Part shown: positions 27,587 through 35,830 of the stretch, in pieces
Layout: every line of letters starts with the position of its first letter
Numbering within the stretch: position 1 is the first letter of the stretch
Source of the DNA: Betaproteobacteria bacterium
GTDB lineage: Bacteria > Pseudomonadota > Gammaproteobacteria > Burkholderiales > Burkholderiaceae_A
Length of the DNA stretch: 38,252 nt
Reading direction: 5' to 3'
Assembly (NCBI GenBank): GCA_028139135.1
Contig: JAOINB010000014.1
Location: forward strand, 1 to 38,252
Notes under the pieces: model-generated
The model's input: the letters and a program-made list of their open reading frames with translations, nothing else
Databases searched by the model: none
What the model was told of the DNA's origin: nothing
Made by a program: the position numbers and the translations under genes

Positions 27587-28852
27587 CTAAAACGGTATCC
27601 AGATACCGTCTTCTATCTGAGGTGCGACAAGCAAAACATTTTCTGGTGACTCTGCAAATCCTATTAATGCTGCTGCCCAGTCCATAGCGCCCGTATCAAA
27701 TTGCTCCCGATACCAACCTACCTCTGCAACAGGATCTGCACTTCTTCCCAGTACATTTTGATACAAGAGATTTACATATTCTTCGTCCGTGGGAATTTCT
27801 CCGTACTTCAATTTGAATTCAGGAGAAGCCAAAAAATTATTTGCAATGTTCCATAACACTAACCCATTACTTTCCATATCATTCATATGGTAAGCAACTC
27901 CCGGCATATCAGGTGTTCTCGCAAATGCTGCCTGATAAAGTCTATATGCTTGACCAGCTGTATCACCTGGATCAATATCCAACGCAAGTGTGCCGTCGTT
28001 AAACTCAAGACGTTTAAAACCAATAATGGTATCTGTACCAATATTAGAACCAGTTATTTGCCATCCTTTGCGTCCATTGACCGTAATATTTGAACCCGAG
28101 TTTTCCAACTGAACAACGTAAAAGTTTGAATAGTTTCCGTCAACGAATAAAATTTTTTTCTCCCCTGACATAAACAAGCCATTACCTTTATTAAAATCTA
28201 AAATTTTCGTGGACCTTGACTCACCCCATATAGTTTGCAAAGCAATTACGTCAATGTCCTCATACCATTTCTTTTCTCCAGACAAATGCTCGTTATACCC
28301 CATCCTCGTAGATTCATGCGCCTCCTCGTAAGATTGAACTGCGAAGTCACCATCTTCGTTATCCCATGGATGCTCTAATCCTAAAAGATGGCCTAATTCA
28401 TGCAAAAATATCTCTGTCTGTATTGCTTTTGAATGACTGGTATGAGAGACACTATCAACATCAGGCTCCAAGTGAAATGGTGAAGTTAGGCCAGTTTGGT
28501 GACTGATCATCAAAGTATCTGGTAAAGACTTTCCACCACTTACTGAGTCCTTTTGAGGGTTCGGATGAATTACGATCTCATAATCAGCTTCCCTGGGATC
28601 ATCAACCTCTAAAAACACTAAATCTATATATTTACTTATTTTGTAAATACTTTGATGAACATAATCGTACTGCCATTGATCTGGGGTTCTTGAGTATGGG
28701 ATCGGGTCATTACTGTTCCTGTTGTTTAAAATTGGGTCACCACCATCCGATATATAGATTTTTAACACCCTTTCTTCGCCAGCATAGGCTTTTCTATGCG
28801 CAATCTCGCTTTCACTCATAATTAACTGTTGGATAGATACACTAACAACCAT
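27587..28852 (-). CDS. M10-like zinc metalloprotease with C-terminal DUF4214
   Basis: A 421-residue product. AGGA lies 7 bases before the ATG at 28852, supporting this start. Residues 10-225 hold a metzincin-like domain: HELGHLLGLEHP at 151-162 carries the zinc histidines and Glu, and MGYNEH (about residue 185) is a shortened Met-turn. From about 285, DGTLALDIDPGDTAGQAYRLYQ starts a DUF4214 module that ends GIWIPF. No signal peptide is visible, as in type I-secreted proteases. The DUF4214 end is a near-duplicate of the protein at the left edge of the window, with 33 of 34 residues the same over GDTAGQAY to ESNGL. It is the only gene between R2 and R3. Confidence 0.85.
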   Translation of the reverse strand: MVVSVSIQQLIMSESEIAHRKAYAGEERVLKIYISDGGDPILNNRNSNDPIPYSRTPDQWQYDYVHQSIYKISKYIDLVFLEVDDPREADYEIVIHPNPQKDSVSGGKSLPDTLMISHQTGLTSPFHLEPDVDSVSHTSHSKAIQTEIFLHELGHLLGLEHPWDNEDGDFAVQSYEEAHESTRMGYNEHLSGEKKWYEDIDVIALQTIWGESRSTKILDFNKGNGLFMSGEKKILFVDGNYSNFYVVQLENSGSNITVNGRKGWQITGSNIGTDTIIGFKRLEFNDGTLALDIDPGDTAGQAYRLYQAAFARTPDMPGVAYHMNDMESNGLVLWNIANNFLASPEFKLKYGEIPTDEEYVNLLYQNVLGRSADPVAEVGWYREQFDTGAMDWAAALIGFAESPENVLLVAPQIEDGIWIPF

Positions 28853-29267
28853 TTTTTTCCTAAAATAACTGAATTAATTTGCTCACTATTCAAACCAAAT
28901 AGGCGGGTCAATTTTACCCTGAGTTCTATGACAGAGGATCAATCGTAAAATAACCCCCTTACTGAATTATTTTGTTCATGGTACGAATTTCGTTAGAGAA
29001 AGTAATTTATCACAAGTTCACGATTCTGATCTTAACTTTAAAAACAATTTGCAATGAAATCTTCCTTGCCAAAGAATTCTAACTAACGGATTTCCATCAC
29101 ATGATATTAGGAGAACTCACTCGAAAACAGAAATTAATTCAAGTCAAGTAGCCCGTTATTCATATCTACGACTTGCATTTTATTAGTAAGCGAAGTCCTG
29201 AGTAAAGCCTGTCGGTAGCACGAAATAAGACGTATTAAAACTGGTATCAATACACCACACTATTAGC
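28853..29267. other. long untranslated upstream region inside a cassette
   Basis: About 415 bases without a recognisable gene, between the protease start and repeat R3. It probably holds the protease promoter. No hairpin, tRNA or mobile-element feature was recognised. Confidence 0.4.
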
Positions 29268-29336
29268 AGGGAGAGTTTACTGATTCTATTTAATATTTTG
29301 AATCACTTTTTTGCCATTACTCAAGCTGTTACTCAT
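29268..29336 (+). repeat. tRNA-Ser-derived att-like repeat R3 (core eroded)
   Basis: The right part is well kept: TGATTC, TATTTAATATTTT, GAATCA, CTTTTTTG, then CCATTACTCAAGCTG and TTACTCAT, the 12-base-spaced arm repeats. The left tRNA-derived core has decayed: only GAG and TTTAC before TGATTC can be aligned, with a small deletion. Confidence 0.75.
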
Positions 29337-29395
29337 TTGCAGCCAAAAATATACATTAATTGCCCTATTCTAGGCATGATCACAGCATTTCTCTG

Positions 29396-30058
29396 CTAGT
29401 TTAATTTTGGCTCTACCTCTGATTGTTTATTTTCCTGTAACTCTCTAATCTTTCGGTACAAAGAAACTGTGTATGTTAGAGTAAAACCAAAAAATAATAA
29501 AAAAAGTAAAAGGTTTTCACCAACTAAATAATTATAAGTACCGTGAAAAAGTATTGGATATATGATTGCTTTAAAAATTGCATGACTTGAATTTCGAAAC
29601 ACATGTATTCCAAGAAAACAACCCATAATGATCCCACAGGATGCGTGCATTGGTATGGCAGTTAAAGCACGTACAATTGCAATCTGCAAAGGTGGGATAT
29701 TGTCAAAATAAACATAAACATACTCATAATTTTCAAAAGTTGCAAACCCTAAAGAAATTAATGTCCCGTATACTACAGCATCCATTGGCTCATTAAATTC
29801 TGACTTAGGCCTAATAAAAATAGATAATGCTAAGAATTTTAATGATTCCTCTGTAAGTCCAGCTAAAAAAGAAAGGGAATGCGGGTCATCCGTTGACCAG
29901 ATTAATAGATTATTCAATAAGCCAGCAGGAAAACAAATCAGACACCCTAAAATAAAAGCCTCAACAATTAATTTTACAGGCTCTCTAAACTTATCTGATC
30001 TAATTATAAAAAGCAGAATTGCTAAGGAAGGAACAAAAGTGAGTACGATAGCAAACAC
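29396..30058 (-). CDS. PrsW-family intramembrane metalloprotease
   Basis: A 220-residue product with about seven hydrophobic helices. Family signatures are present: GLTEESLKF with Glu70-Glu71-x-x-Lys74 (EExxK), FATFEN with Glu109, His138 in IPMHASCGIIMG, and HGTYNY near residue 190. PrsW cleaves the anti-sigma factor RsiW in Bacillus; the family acts in the inner membrane on stress and cell-surface signals. Here it follows a small exported protein and a cyclase (gaps 39 and 16 bases), so the three look like one operon. The start is a GTG at 30058; no in-frame ATG lies upstream before a stop. Confidence 0.85.
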   Translation of the reverse strand: MFAIVLTFVPSLAILLFIIRSDKFREPVKLIVEAFILGCLICFPAGLLNNLLIWSTDDPHSLSFLAGLTEESLKFLALSIFIRPKSEFNEPMDAVVYGTLISLGFATFENYEYVYVYFDNIPPLQIAIVRALTAIPMHASCGIIMGCFLGIHVFRNSSHAIFKAIIYPILFHGTYNYLVGENLLLFLLFFGFTLTYTVSLYRKIRELQENKQSEVEPKLN

Positions 30059-30097
30059 ACCTTCAGATCCACTTGTTTATTAATCGTAGTTCAATTA

Positions 30098-30505
30098 TCA
30101 ATTTGATTCAAAACATTTTGATAACATATACATATCTCCTGTAGTGTCTATAAGAGTCCAGCTCGTTTGTAAATTCTCTAAATCAAACTGATGTAACTCA
30201 TAGCCATCATCAGAACCAGTCCGCAAACCTAAGATAACTTTTCCAGCGTTCCTTACATCAATTATTTTCATGTCAATATCTCCAGTAGTGTTATAAGTGT
30301 CATTACGCCAAGATATTTTTATTTCCGATTTAGATGAATCGATTAATACGAAAGTTGTTAATTTGTTAATGGCTTCGTGGGACTCATATGTATCTCCCGT
30401 CCTGTATATACTAAAAACCTTATCACTGGTACAAACAAGTCGTACAGGGTCAGCATGAACACAACCCCATATGCTTAAACCGACAAAAAGAAATAACCCT
30501 CTCAT
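30098..30505 (-). CDS. exported hypothetical protein
   Basis: A 135-residue product with a signal peptide (MRGLFLFVGLSIWGCVHA, cleavage expected after Ala). The mature part has beta-strand-like, polar alternation and two Cys (RLVCTSDKV and SKCFESN) near its ends that could form a disulfide. A Cys precedes the cleavage site, so a lipoprotein is conceivable, though LSIWGC is a poor lipobox. Middle gene of a three-gene operon between the cyclase and PrsW. The function is not recognised. Confidence 0.7.
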   Translation of the reverse strand: MRGLFLFVGLSIWGCVHADPVRLVCTSDKVFSIYRTGDTYESHEAINKLTTFVLIDSSKSEIKISWRNDTYNTTGDIDMKIIDVRNAGKVILGLRTGSDDGYELHQFDLENLQTSWTLIDTTGDMYMLSKCFESN

Positions 30506-30521
30506 AATAAGATTATAAGTT

Positions 30522-31715
30522 CTAAGACTCTAAGAAATACATTTTCAGAGAACCTTTTTTTGTTGTGAGAATATCCCCTCTTTCCACTGAATCAACATAT
30601 TTTTGAATACGAAAATGAGTCGTTTCTGAAACATTAATTTTTCCAGGCATAGAATTTTGCTCCATTAAAGAAGCAGTGTTTACAGTATCGCCCCATATAT
30701 CAAAAGTAAACTTGTCCTCACCCACAACACCGCATATCACAGGGCCAGAATGGATCCCGATTCTGGCTTCCCAGGTAGGCATTTTCAATTTGGAACGTTG
30801 GATATTTGTCTTATTTAAATAAGCCAGCATTTCTTTAGCAGCTTTACACAAACGATTTGCATGATCCTTTTTTTCGTCTAGAATTCCGGCCACACACATA
30901 TAGGAATCGCCTATAGTTTTAATCTTTTCTATTTTATTCTGCCTACATATTTCATCAAATTTACAAAATATTTGATGCAATAATTCTACAAGATTTTTAG
31001 GGGATGACTTTTCCGTAAGCTTCGTAAATCCTACAAAATCAGTAAATAGCACACTACATTCATCTATATATTTCGGCTCTACTCGTTTTTTTTCCTGTAA
31101 TTCGATTGCAATGTTTGCAGGCAAAACCTTCTTCATGATCTGCTTAATATTATTTCTTTCAACTTCTAACTCTTTAGTCAATTTTTCCCGGACAATAAGT
31201 GAGTCCTTAACCTCAATTAATGTTCGGCGTAATTCAAGCTGGGTCATCACCTGTTTTGACAATTTTTTAAGGGCCTCCTGCTGATTTACAGATATTTCCC
31301 TTTTCTGAAAATCTACCGAACAAATGGTTCCTACCGCCTGCCCATTAGGGGTGATCAAAGGCGCTCCAGCGTAAAACCGAATATTAGGCTCAGCTTCAAC
31401 TAATGGGTTGGTGCGAAATCTATCATCCTGGGAAAGGTCTGGTACACACAATAGGTTACCTGAACTTACCACAGTATTACAGATTGCTATGTCCCTAGGT
31501 GTTTCAGTTACATCTTCCGGTAGTCCATACTTTGACTTGAACCACTGTCTATCTGCATCCATAAATTCAATAAAAGAGACTGGGCAACCTAAAATCTCTG
31601 CAGCTAACTCTGTAATATCATCGAAACAAACCTCTGGCGCAGTGTCAAGTACTTCATAAGATTTTAGAGTTGCTATTCTCAGTTCTTCATCAGGGGGAAT
31701 CTCGAAGTCACTCAT
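30522..31715 (-). CDS. GAF domain - class III adenylate cyclase
   Basis: A 397-residue product. Residues about 25-160 are a GAF domain (CPVSFIEFMDADRQWFKS, ICNTVV, APLITPNGQAVGTIC). A helical linker (about 165-205) leads to a class III cyclase domain from about 215: metal ligands Asp226 (LFTDFVGFT) and Asp270 (KTIGDSYM), adenine-selecting Lys266 and Asp339 (FDIWGDTVN), and Asn346. The transition-state Arg expected four residues after Asn346 is Leu350 (VNTASLMEQ). The Lys/Asp pair points to ATP rather than GTP. The GAF may sense a ligand and gate cAMP production. First gene of an operon with an exported protein and PrsW. The Leu leaves real doubt about activity. Confidence 0.88.
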   Translation of the reverse strand: MSDFEIPPDEELRIATLKSYEVLDTAPEVCFDDITELAAEILGCPVSFIEFMDADRQWFKSKYGLPEDVTETPRDIAICNTVVSSGNLLCVPDLSQDDRFRTNPLVEAEPNIRFYAGAPLITPNGQAVGTICSVDFQKREISVNQQEALKKLSKQVMTQLELRRTLIEVKDSLIVREKLTKELEVERNNIKQIMKKVLPANIAIELQEKKRVEPKYIDECSVLFTDFVGFTKLTEKSSPKNLVELLHQIFCKFDEICRQNKIEKIKTIGDSYMCVAGILDEKKDHANRLCKAAKEMLAYLNKTNIQRSKLKMPTWEARIGIHSGPVICGVVGEDKFTFDIWGDTVNTASLMEQNSMPGKINVSETTHFRIQKYVDSVERGDILTTKKGSLKMYFLES

Positions 31716-32060
31716 AATCGAATATTCTTTCTATTTTTTAATCATCCAAAAGACTAACCTAACTTTATTTTTCATAACCATTGAAATTTTACAATACCAG
31801 CCGCTTCCAATGTAATTAAACATAAATAAACTAGTGAATTTCTTTATACGTGAAAGACATCTCTAGAAATTCAAACTTCCAGATTACTTATCAATTAAAA
31901 TTAGCCTGCTTGACTTTTCTTCCCTTACATCTTTTTACACTATTTATATTTCCAGCAAATGAATACTACTATTCTTCAGTCACTATCTGGTAACTAATTG
32001 CTATTCCTTTTTCTATTGCACATACTTTGGTCCATAAACTTGAATAAACGGCAAAAATAA
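31716..32060. other. divergent intergenic region
   Basis: 345 bases between the minus-strand cyclase operon and the plus-strand hydrolase, so both promoters lie here. No repeat copy or RNA feature is seen. Confidence 0.4.
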
Positions 32061-32900
32061 ATGGATAATGTAAAAATAGATAACTTCAAATTGAACGACG
32101 GAACTTATATCAGATACAAGGTGGTAGGAAATGGACCTCCACTCTTATTGCTACACACTTTCAGAAACAGGTTAGAATACTCTGATTTTTTAGCCCAAGA
32201 ATTAATTGACGACTACTCAATTTACACTCTTGATTTGCCAGGCTTTGGAGAATCTCCTATAAACATAGAAACCAATTATGATCAGGAATACTTCACTATG
32301 GCAATCACAGAATTTATTACTAAATTGGATTTGTCAGACGTGACTATTGCCGGAGAGTCTATAGGTGGCATTTTGCCTACAACAGTTTCTCTTAAAATTC
32401 CTAATAGGATAAAAAAACTACTTTGCATCAATCCTTACGATTACGATACTAAATTTGCAGAGGGTATACGCCGTGGTAACTTTTTTGCAAATTTTATCCT
32501 TTTTCATGTTGGACTCCCAATAATAGGAAGTTTTTTTTCTATGCTCGAAAATAAATTTATTTTAAAAAATATCCTTGCAGGCGGATTCGTAGATAAATCG
32601 AAGCTGCCTAACGATTATCTAAATCTTCTAACTTCAACCACCAGAAAAAGAGGCTATACATATCATTTCATAAACGTACTAACAAACTTTCAACAAGGAA
32701 TTAATTATAAAAATATTTACGAGGCCGTCACTCATCCTACAGTCCTGGTCTACGGAGAAGCTGACTGGTCGACATCTAAGGAACGGCTGGAAACGCAAAC
32801 TAAATTAAAGTTAGATTCGTATCACACTATAAAAGAATGTGGCCACTTCTCATTTTTGGAGCAGCCCAAAAAAGTAGCGGAAATTATTAAGCTGGCGTGA
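32061..32900 (+). CDS. alpha/beta hydrolase
   Basis: A 279-residue product of the alpha/beta hydrolase fold. Oxyanion region PLLLLHTFRN (about 27-36), nucleophile Ser100 in GESIGG (GxSxG), acid Asp235 in VYGEADWS, and His262 in ECGHFSFLEQP. The Ser nucleophile and the HTF rather than HGF oxyanion turn separate it from the dehalogenase-type protein at 34556. Esterase, lipase-like or C-C hydrolase activity is possible; no substrate can be read. Its stop lies 22 bases before repeat R4. Confidence 0.82.
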   Translation: MDNVKIDNFKLNDGTYIRYKVVGNGPPLLLLHTFRNRLEYSDFLAQELIDDYSIYTLDLPGFGESPINIETNYDQEYFTMAITEFITKLDLSDVTIAGESIGGILPTTVSLKIPNRIKKLLCINPYDYDTKFAEGIRRGNFFANFILFHVGLPIIGSFFSMLENKFILKNILAGGFVDKSKLPNDYLNLLTSTTRKRGYTYHFINVLTNFQQGINYKNIYEAVTHPTVLVYGEADWSTSKERLETQTKLKLDSYHTIKECGHFSFLEQPKKVAEIIKLA

Positions 32901-32922
32901 CAAATCCCTCCAGTATAGTTCC

Positions 32923-33017
32923 TGGCGTAGAGAGGAGGAATCCAGACCAGAGCGCTCAAGTCATTGCCTTTATTTAGGACTCTGAACCTTTTTTTGTTGT
33001 TACTAACACTGTCACCT
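32923..33017 (+). repeat. tRNA-Ser-derived att-like repeat R4
   Basis: TGGCGTAGAGAGGAGGAATCC matches the tRNA-Ser 3' end well, followed after a 2-base insertion by GAGCGCTCAAGTCATTG, TTTATTTAGGACTCTGAACC, a T7 run, then GTTACTAACACT and GTCACCTACA, degraded arm repeats 12 bases apart. Confidence 0.88.
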
Positions 33018-33140
33018 ACAATCATTATCCTCATCAGATATCTTTTATATTTCTGCTTAGTCACCGCATGAGATGTTAGCATCTTTAGTTCTAATTATTA
33101 TATTTTCACCAGTGGAATTAATTATTGGTTTTTTAATTAA

Positions 33141-33509
33141 ATGAAAAAAATTACTGTCATAATTCTACTTACCTATTCCATTTGTGGATTTGCAATTAAA
33201 TGGGAGAAAATTGCCGAGGACTATGATGGAAATCCAATATATATTGATCTTGATAGTATAGAAAAAAAAGAAAGCCGTGTTTATTACTCGAACCTGATTG
33301 ACTTTCTTAAAACGAAACAAAAAAGTTATTCAGTTGTTAGTAAATTTAAGGTTGATTGTGGAGAGGAACAAATGAGTTGGTTAAGTACAACTTTTTACAG
33401 TCAACCAATGGGTAAAGGGGAAATTACTTCAAAATCTACCGTTAAACAAATTCGACTTCCACAAACAGATGCAATTGCTCGTGCGGAATTATTATTCGTT
33501 TGTAGATGA
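33141..33509 (+). CDS. exported Adhesin_E-like protein, copy 1
   Basis: A 122-residue product. Signal peptide MKKITVIILLTYSICGFA; the mature part begins IKWEKIAEDYDGNPIYIDLDSIEKKES, matching the W-x-x-I, G-x-x-x-Y-I-D, S-I pattern of surface-adhesin protein E-like proteins. Two Cys (KVDCGEEQ and the C-terminal FVCR) probably form the family disulfide. It is paralogous to the 36952-37338 gene: same length, same Cys positions, shared VxxSKFKVDC/TRMKVNC and QPMG/QPMS blocks. Periplasmic or surface location; direct adhesin function is not shown. Followed on the same strand by the DUF3237-like gene, 212 bases on. Confidence 0.75.
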   Translation: MKKITVIILLTYSICGFAIKWEKIAEDYDGNPIYIDLDSIEKKESRVYYSNLIDFLKTKQKSYSVVSKFKVDCGEEQMSWLSTTFYSQPMGKGEITSKSTVKQIRLPQTDAIARAELLFVCR

Positions 33510-33721
33510 TTTAATTTATCTAGTCCGGATTCTCTACTCTGACAAGCATTCATTCTTAAATGATGTTTACCTCATTAATAAAAAAATATAAATATCTAGT
33601 TACGTTAAGGTACCTTCTTGCCCTTTGATCATTGTTTTTATAATCTGATACGGTTTTGTATCAAATATTCCGTAGCCGAACAAACAATGTTGAAAATCAC
33701 AATAAAATCCACGAGGGAAAA

Positions 33722-34285
33722 ATGAAAATATTCAGTTTTACTTTAAAATCAGTTTTTATAAGTTTTATGATCTTCTATTTAGGCACGGTTACTGCCGCTG
33801 ACGCAAAAAATGATAATGCTCCAAAATTAGAATATTTTGGCTCGCTAACGTATCGAGATATCGGTGAAGTCAAGAATTTTTCACGAAATTTTGTAGCCAA
33901 TCTCGGTAGAGGAACTTTAACTCTTGCAAATGGTGACGTTGGAAAAGTTTCAGCACCGTGTGCCGACTTCGGAAACGCTCAAAAAGAACTATGGCTTGAT
34001 CTAGATGTTAGATGCACTTTTACTATGGATGATGGTTCGCTTTTGTATATATTCTACGGCGGCAAAATGATCATGGATGATAAAGCCATGAAACTCATGG
34101 ACGAAGGCAAGCCATGGAAGCCTAAAAGCGGTATTGACTATTGGATAAATGCCCCCCTAATAAGAACATCTAGTCAGAAATATGATTACATGAATTACAT
34201 ACAGCTCATCGGCAAAGGAGTCATAGCAGATTTGTCAGCCGGGTATGTAACTTATAATCTTTATAAAGTACTTTATTCTGAATAG
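33722..34285 (+). CDS. exported DUF3237-like protein, copy 1
   Basis: A 187-residue product. I chose the ATG at 33722 because GAGGG lies 5 bases upstream and the product then starts with a signal peptide (MKIFSFTLKSVFISFMIFYLG, cleavage near ADA). The mature part is beta-rich, with CADFGNAQKELWLDLDVRC, TFTMDDGSLLYIFYGGKM and a late FxTSSxKYxxMN block (IRTSSQKYDYMNYIQLIGKG), the arrangement of DUF3237/allene-oxide-cyclase-like barrels (calls from family memory). Paralogous to 37568-38113. Two Cys may pair. Function unknown; periplasmic. Confidence 0.68.
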   Translation: MKIFSFTLKSVFISFMIFYLGTVTAADAKNDNAPKLEYFGSLTYRDIGEVKNFSRNFVANLGRGTLTLANGDVGKVSAPCADFGNAQKELWLDLDVRCTFTMDDGSLLYIFYGGKMIMDDKAMKLMDEGKPWKPKSGIDYWINAPLIRTSSQKYDYMNYIQLIGKGVIADLSAGYVTYNLYKVLYSE

Positions 34286-34435
34286 AGATTTTAAATCAAA
34301 CCCCTTTATGAACTTTTGTTCTAGTAGTAAGTTGGACTAGCTTTCGCGATATTAGATACAAAGATACATTACACAAGTAAATTTGTTAAATTTGTAAGCT
34401 AGCATTTTAGGTTGAAAAATCAACGACTTTTGAGC

Positions 34436-34525
34436 TGGCGGAGAGAGCGAAATTCCAACGGAGCACCTCAACCATAAATTCTATTTAATATTCTGAATCA
34501 CTTTTTTCCGGTTACTTACAGTTCA
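34436..34525 (+). repeat. tRNA-Ser-derived att-like repeat R5
   Basis: TGGCGGAGAGAGCG is an exact match to the reverse complement of a tRNA-Ser acceptor end with CCA, then AAATTCCAACGGAGCAC, a match through the T-loop. After that come ATAAATTCTATTTAATATTC, TGAATCA, CTTTTTTC and GGTTACTTACAG, the first arm unit. The second arm unit is barely recognisable. Confidence 0.9.
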
Positions 34526-34555
34526 TACTGAAACTAGTGATACTAGGAATAGTCG

Positions 34556-35440
34556 CTAAGGCACAAAGAAGGGTTCAAAAGCAGCAACCACTGCCTCTGG
34601 ATTCTCTTCCATTACAAAATGGCCAGCATCGCAAATACTTGCCTCCACACGTTGTGCCCAACCACGCCAAACCTCAACAGCATTACCGCTTTTAGCTGGA
34701 AAACCATGGGCACCACAGAGTAATCGTAACGGAGCGACAATCTGTTTGCCAGCGATCTTGTCTTTCTCATCCAACTCTCGGTCAAAACTCGCCCCAGCCC
34801 GGTAGTCTGCACACATCGCGTGAACACGTGCAGGGTTTTGAATCTGCTTGCGGTAGCTAGCTAAAGCAGTCGGTGAGAAAGTGTCTAAGCTTTTGCTCAG
34901 AGTCCATTGCGCCAATGTCCAATCTAGATAAGCAACTGGATCAGCCCCTATCATCTGCTCCGGTAGCGGAGCGGGTTGAGCCAAAAATGTCCAATGATAG
35001 GCCGCAATAGCCAAATCAGCAGTCCAGCTGGCCCAAAAATCGGCCGTCGGGACAATTTCAATAATTCCCAGCTTATTAATCCGTTCCGGATGATCTAGTG
35101 CAAAACGATAGGCAACACGCGCGCCTCTATCATGACCCAAAACATTAGCGCGTTGTATAGCTAGAGCGGTAAGTAAATCCGCAATATCCTGTGCCATTGT
35201 ACGTTTTGAATAGGTAACATTACCAGATTCATTGGGCGGAGCCTCACTCTCACCATAGCCTCGTAGATCGGGTATGATAACATCGTAATGCCGTGCCAAT
35301 TGGGGAGCGACTCTCTCCCAACACATATGATTTTGCGGAAATCCGTGGAGCAGAAGTAGAGGTTCTCCTTGACCAGCGCGGTGCACAGATAGGACTACAC
35401 CGTTGCAGCATACCGTGGATTTTCTAAAACCTGCAATCAT
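34556..35440 (-). CDS. fluoroacetate/haloacetate dehalogenase-like alpha/beta hydrolase
   Basis: A 294-residue product from the ATG at 35440 (a TTG two codons earlier is less likely). Residues agree with fluoroacetate dehalogenase RPA1163 at a constant offset of six (family numbering from memory): nucleophile Asp104 in GHDRGAR with Arg105 and Arg108 for the carboxylate, His149-Trp150 (YHWTF), Trp179 and Tyr213 for the halide pocket, and His274. The family cuts the C-halogen bond of small haloacids by an ester intermediate. The triad acid Asp134 is replaced by Glu128 (IIEIVPT). The gene is clearly richer in G+C than its neighbours, so recently acquired. It is the only gene between R5 and R6. 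Cytoplasmic. Confidence 0.87.
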   Translation of the reverse strand: MIAGFRKSTVCCNGVVLSVHRAGQGEPLLLLHGFPQNHMCWERVAPQLARHYDVIIPDLRGYGESEAPPNESGNVTYSKRTMAQDIADLLTALAIQRANVLGHDRGARVAYRFALDHPERINKLGIIEIVPTADFWASWTADLAIAAYHWTFLAQPAPLPEQMIGADPVAYLDWTLAQWTLSKSLDTFSPTALASYRKQIQNPARVHAMCADYRAGASFDRELDEKDKIAGKQIVAPLRLLCGAHGFPAKSGNAVEVWRGWAQRVEASICDAGHFVMEENPEAVVAAFEPFFVP

Positions 35441-35478
35441 GTCCAAATCTTAAGGCGTTGGTTATCGAAAGAAAAATA

Positions 35479-35525
35479 TTGATCTCAGTATCTATTTTAA
35501 ATCACTTTTCTATCGATGCGCTAAT
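35479..35525 (+). repeat. weak copy R6 of the att-like repeat
   Basis: ATTGATCTCAGTATCTATTTTAAATCA followed by CTTTTC matches only the middle of the repeat; the tRNA-derived core and the TTACTCAC arm are not visible. It sits where a copy is expected, between the dehalogenase and the next gene, so it may be a decayed or truncated member. Confidence 0.4.
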
Positions 35526-35830
35526 TATGACCCAGTACGAGGTTTGCTCTAATAGTTAATAATCACTATATGTAAACAAATTTTTTTTTACAATTGTGGC
35601 TCCATCCTCTTCGGGTATTTTCTGTACTTTCAAATACAAAAAGTGCTCTTTGATTAGTCAGCGGATTAAGTGTAGGCATTACATCAATTTTGCGGAAAAG
35701 TCAGATATTTAAAAAGACTTCATTCCCGAATAAAATACAGCGAAAGTGATATTATAATTTGCAGTGGATTCTTTAAACCTATGAACCTTACTTTTTTGAA
35801 GATCAAAATTATTATAAAAACCATTACATA
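35526..35830. other. intergenic region, no gene seen
   Basis: About 305 AT-rich bases between weak repeat R6 and the gene at 35831. A promoter for that gene is expected here; no strong -35/-10 pair stands out. Confidence 0.4.

Noticed and set aside
31981-32000. CTGGTAACTAATT shared with about 12219-12231 as a second repeat family
   Set aside because: Only 13 bases with no similar flanks; it can be chance in AT-rich DNA.
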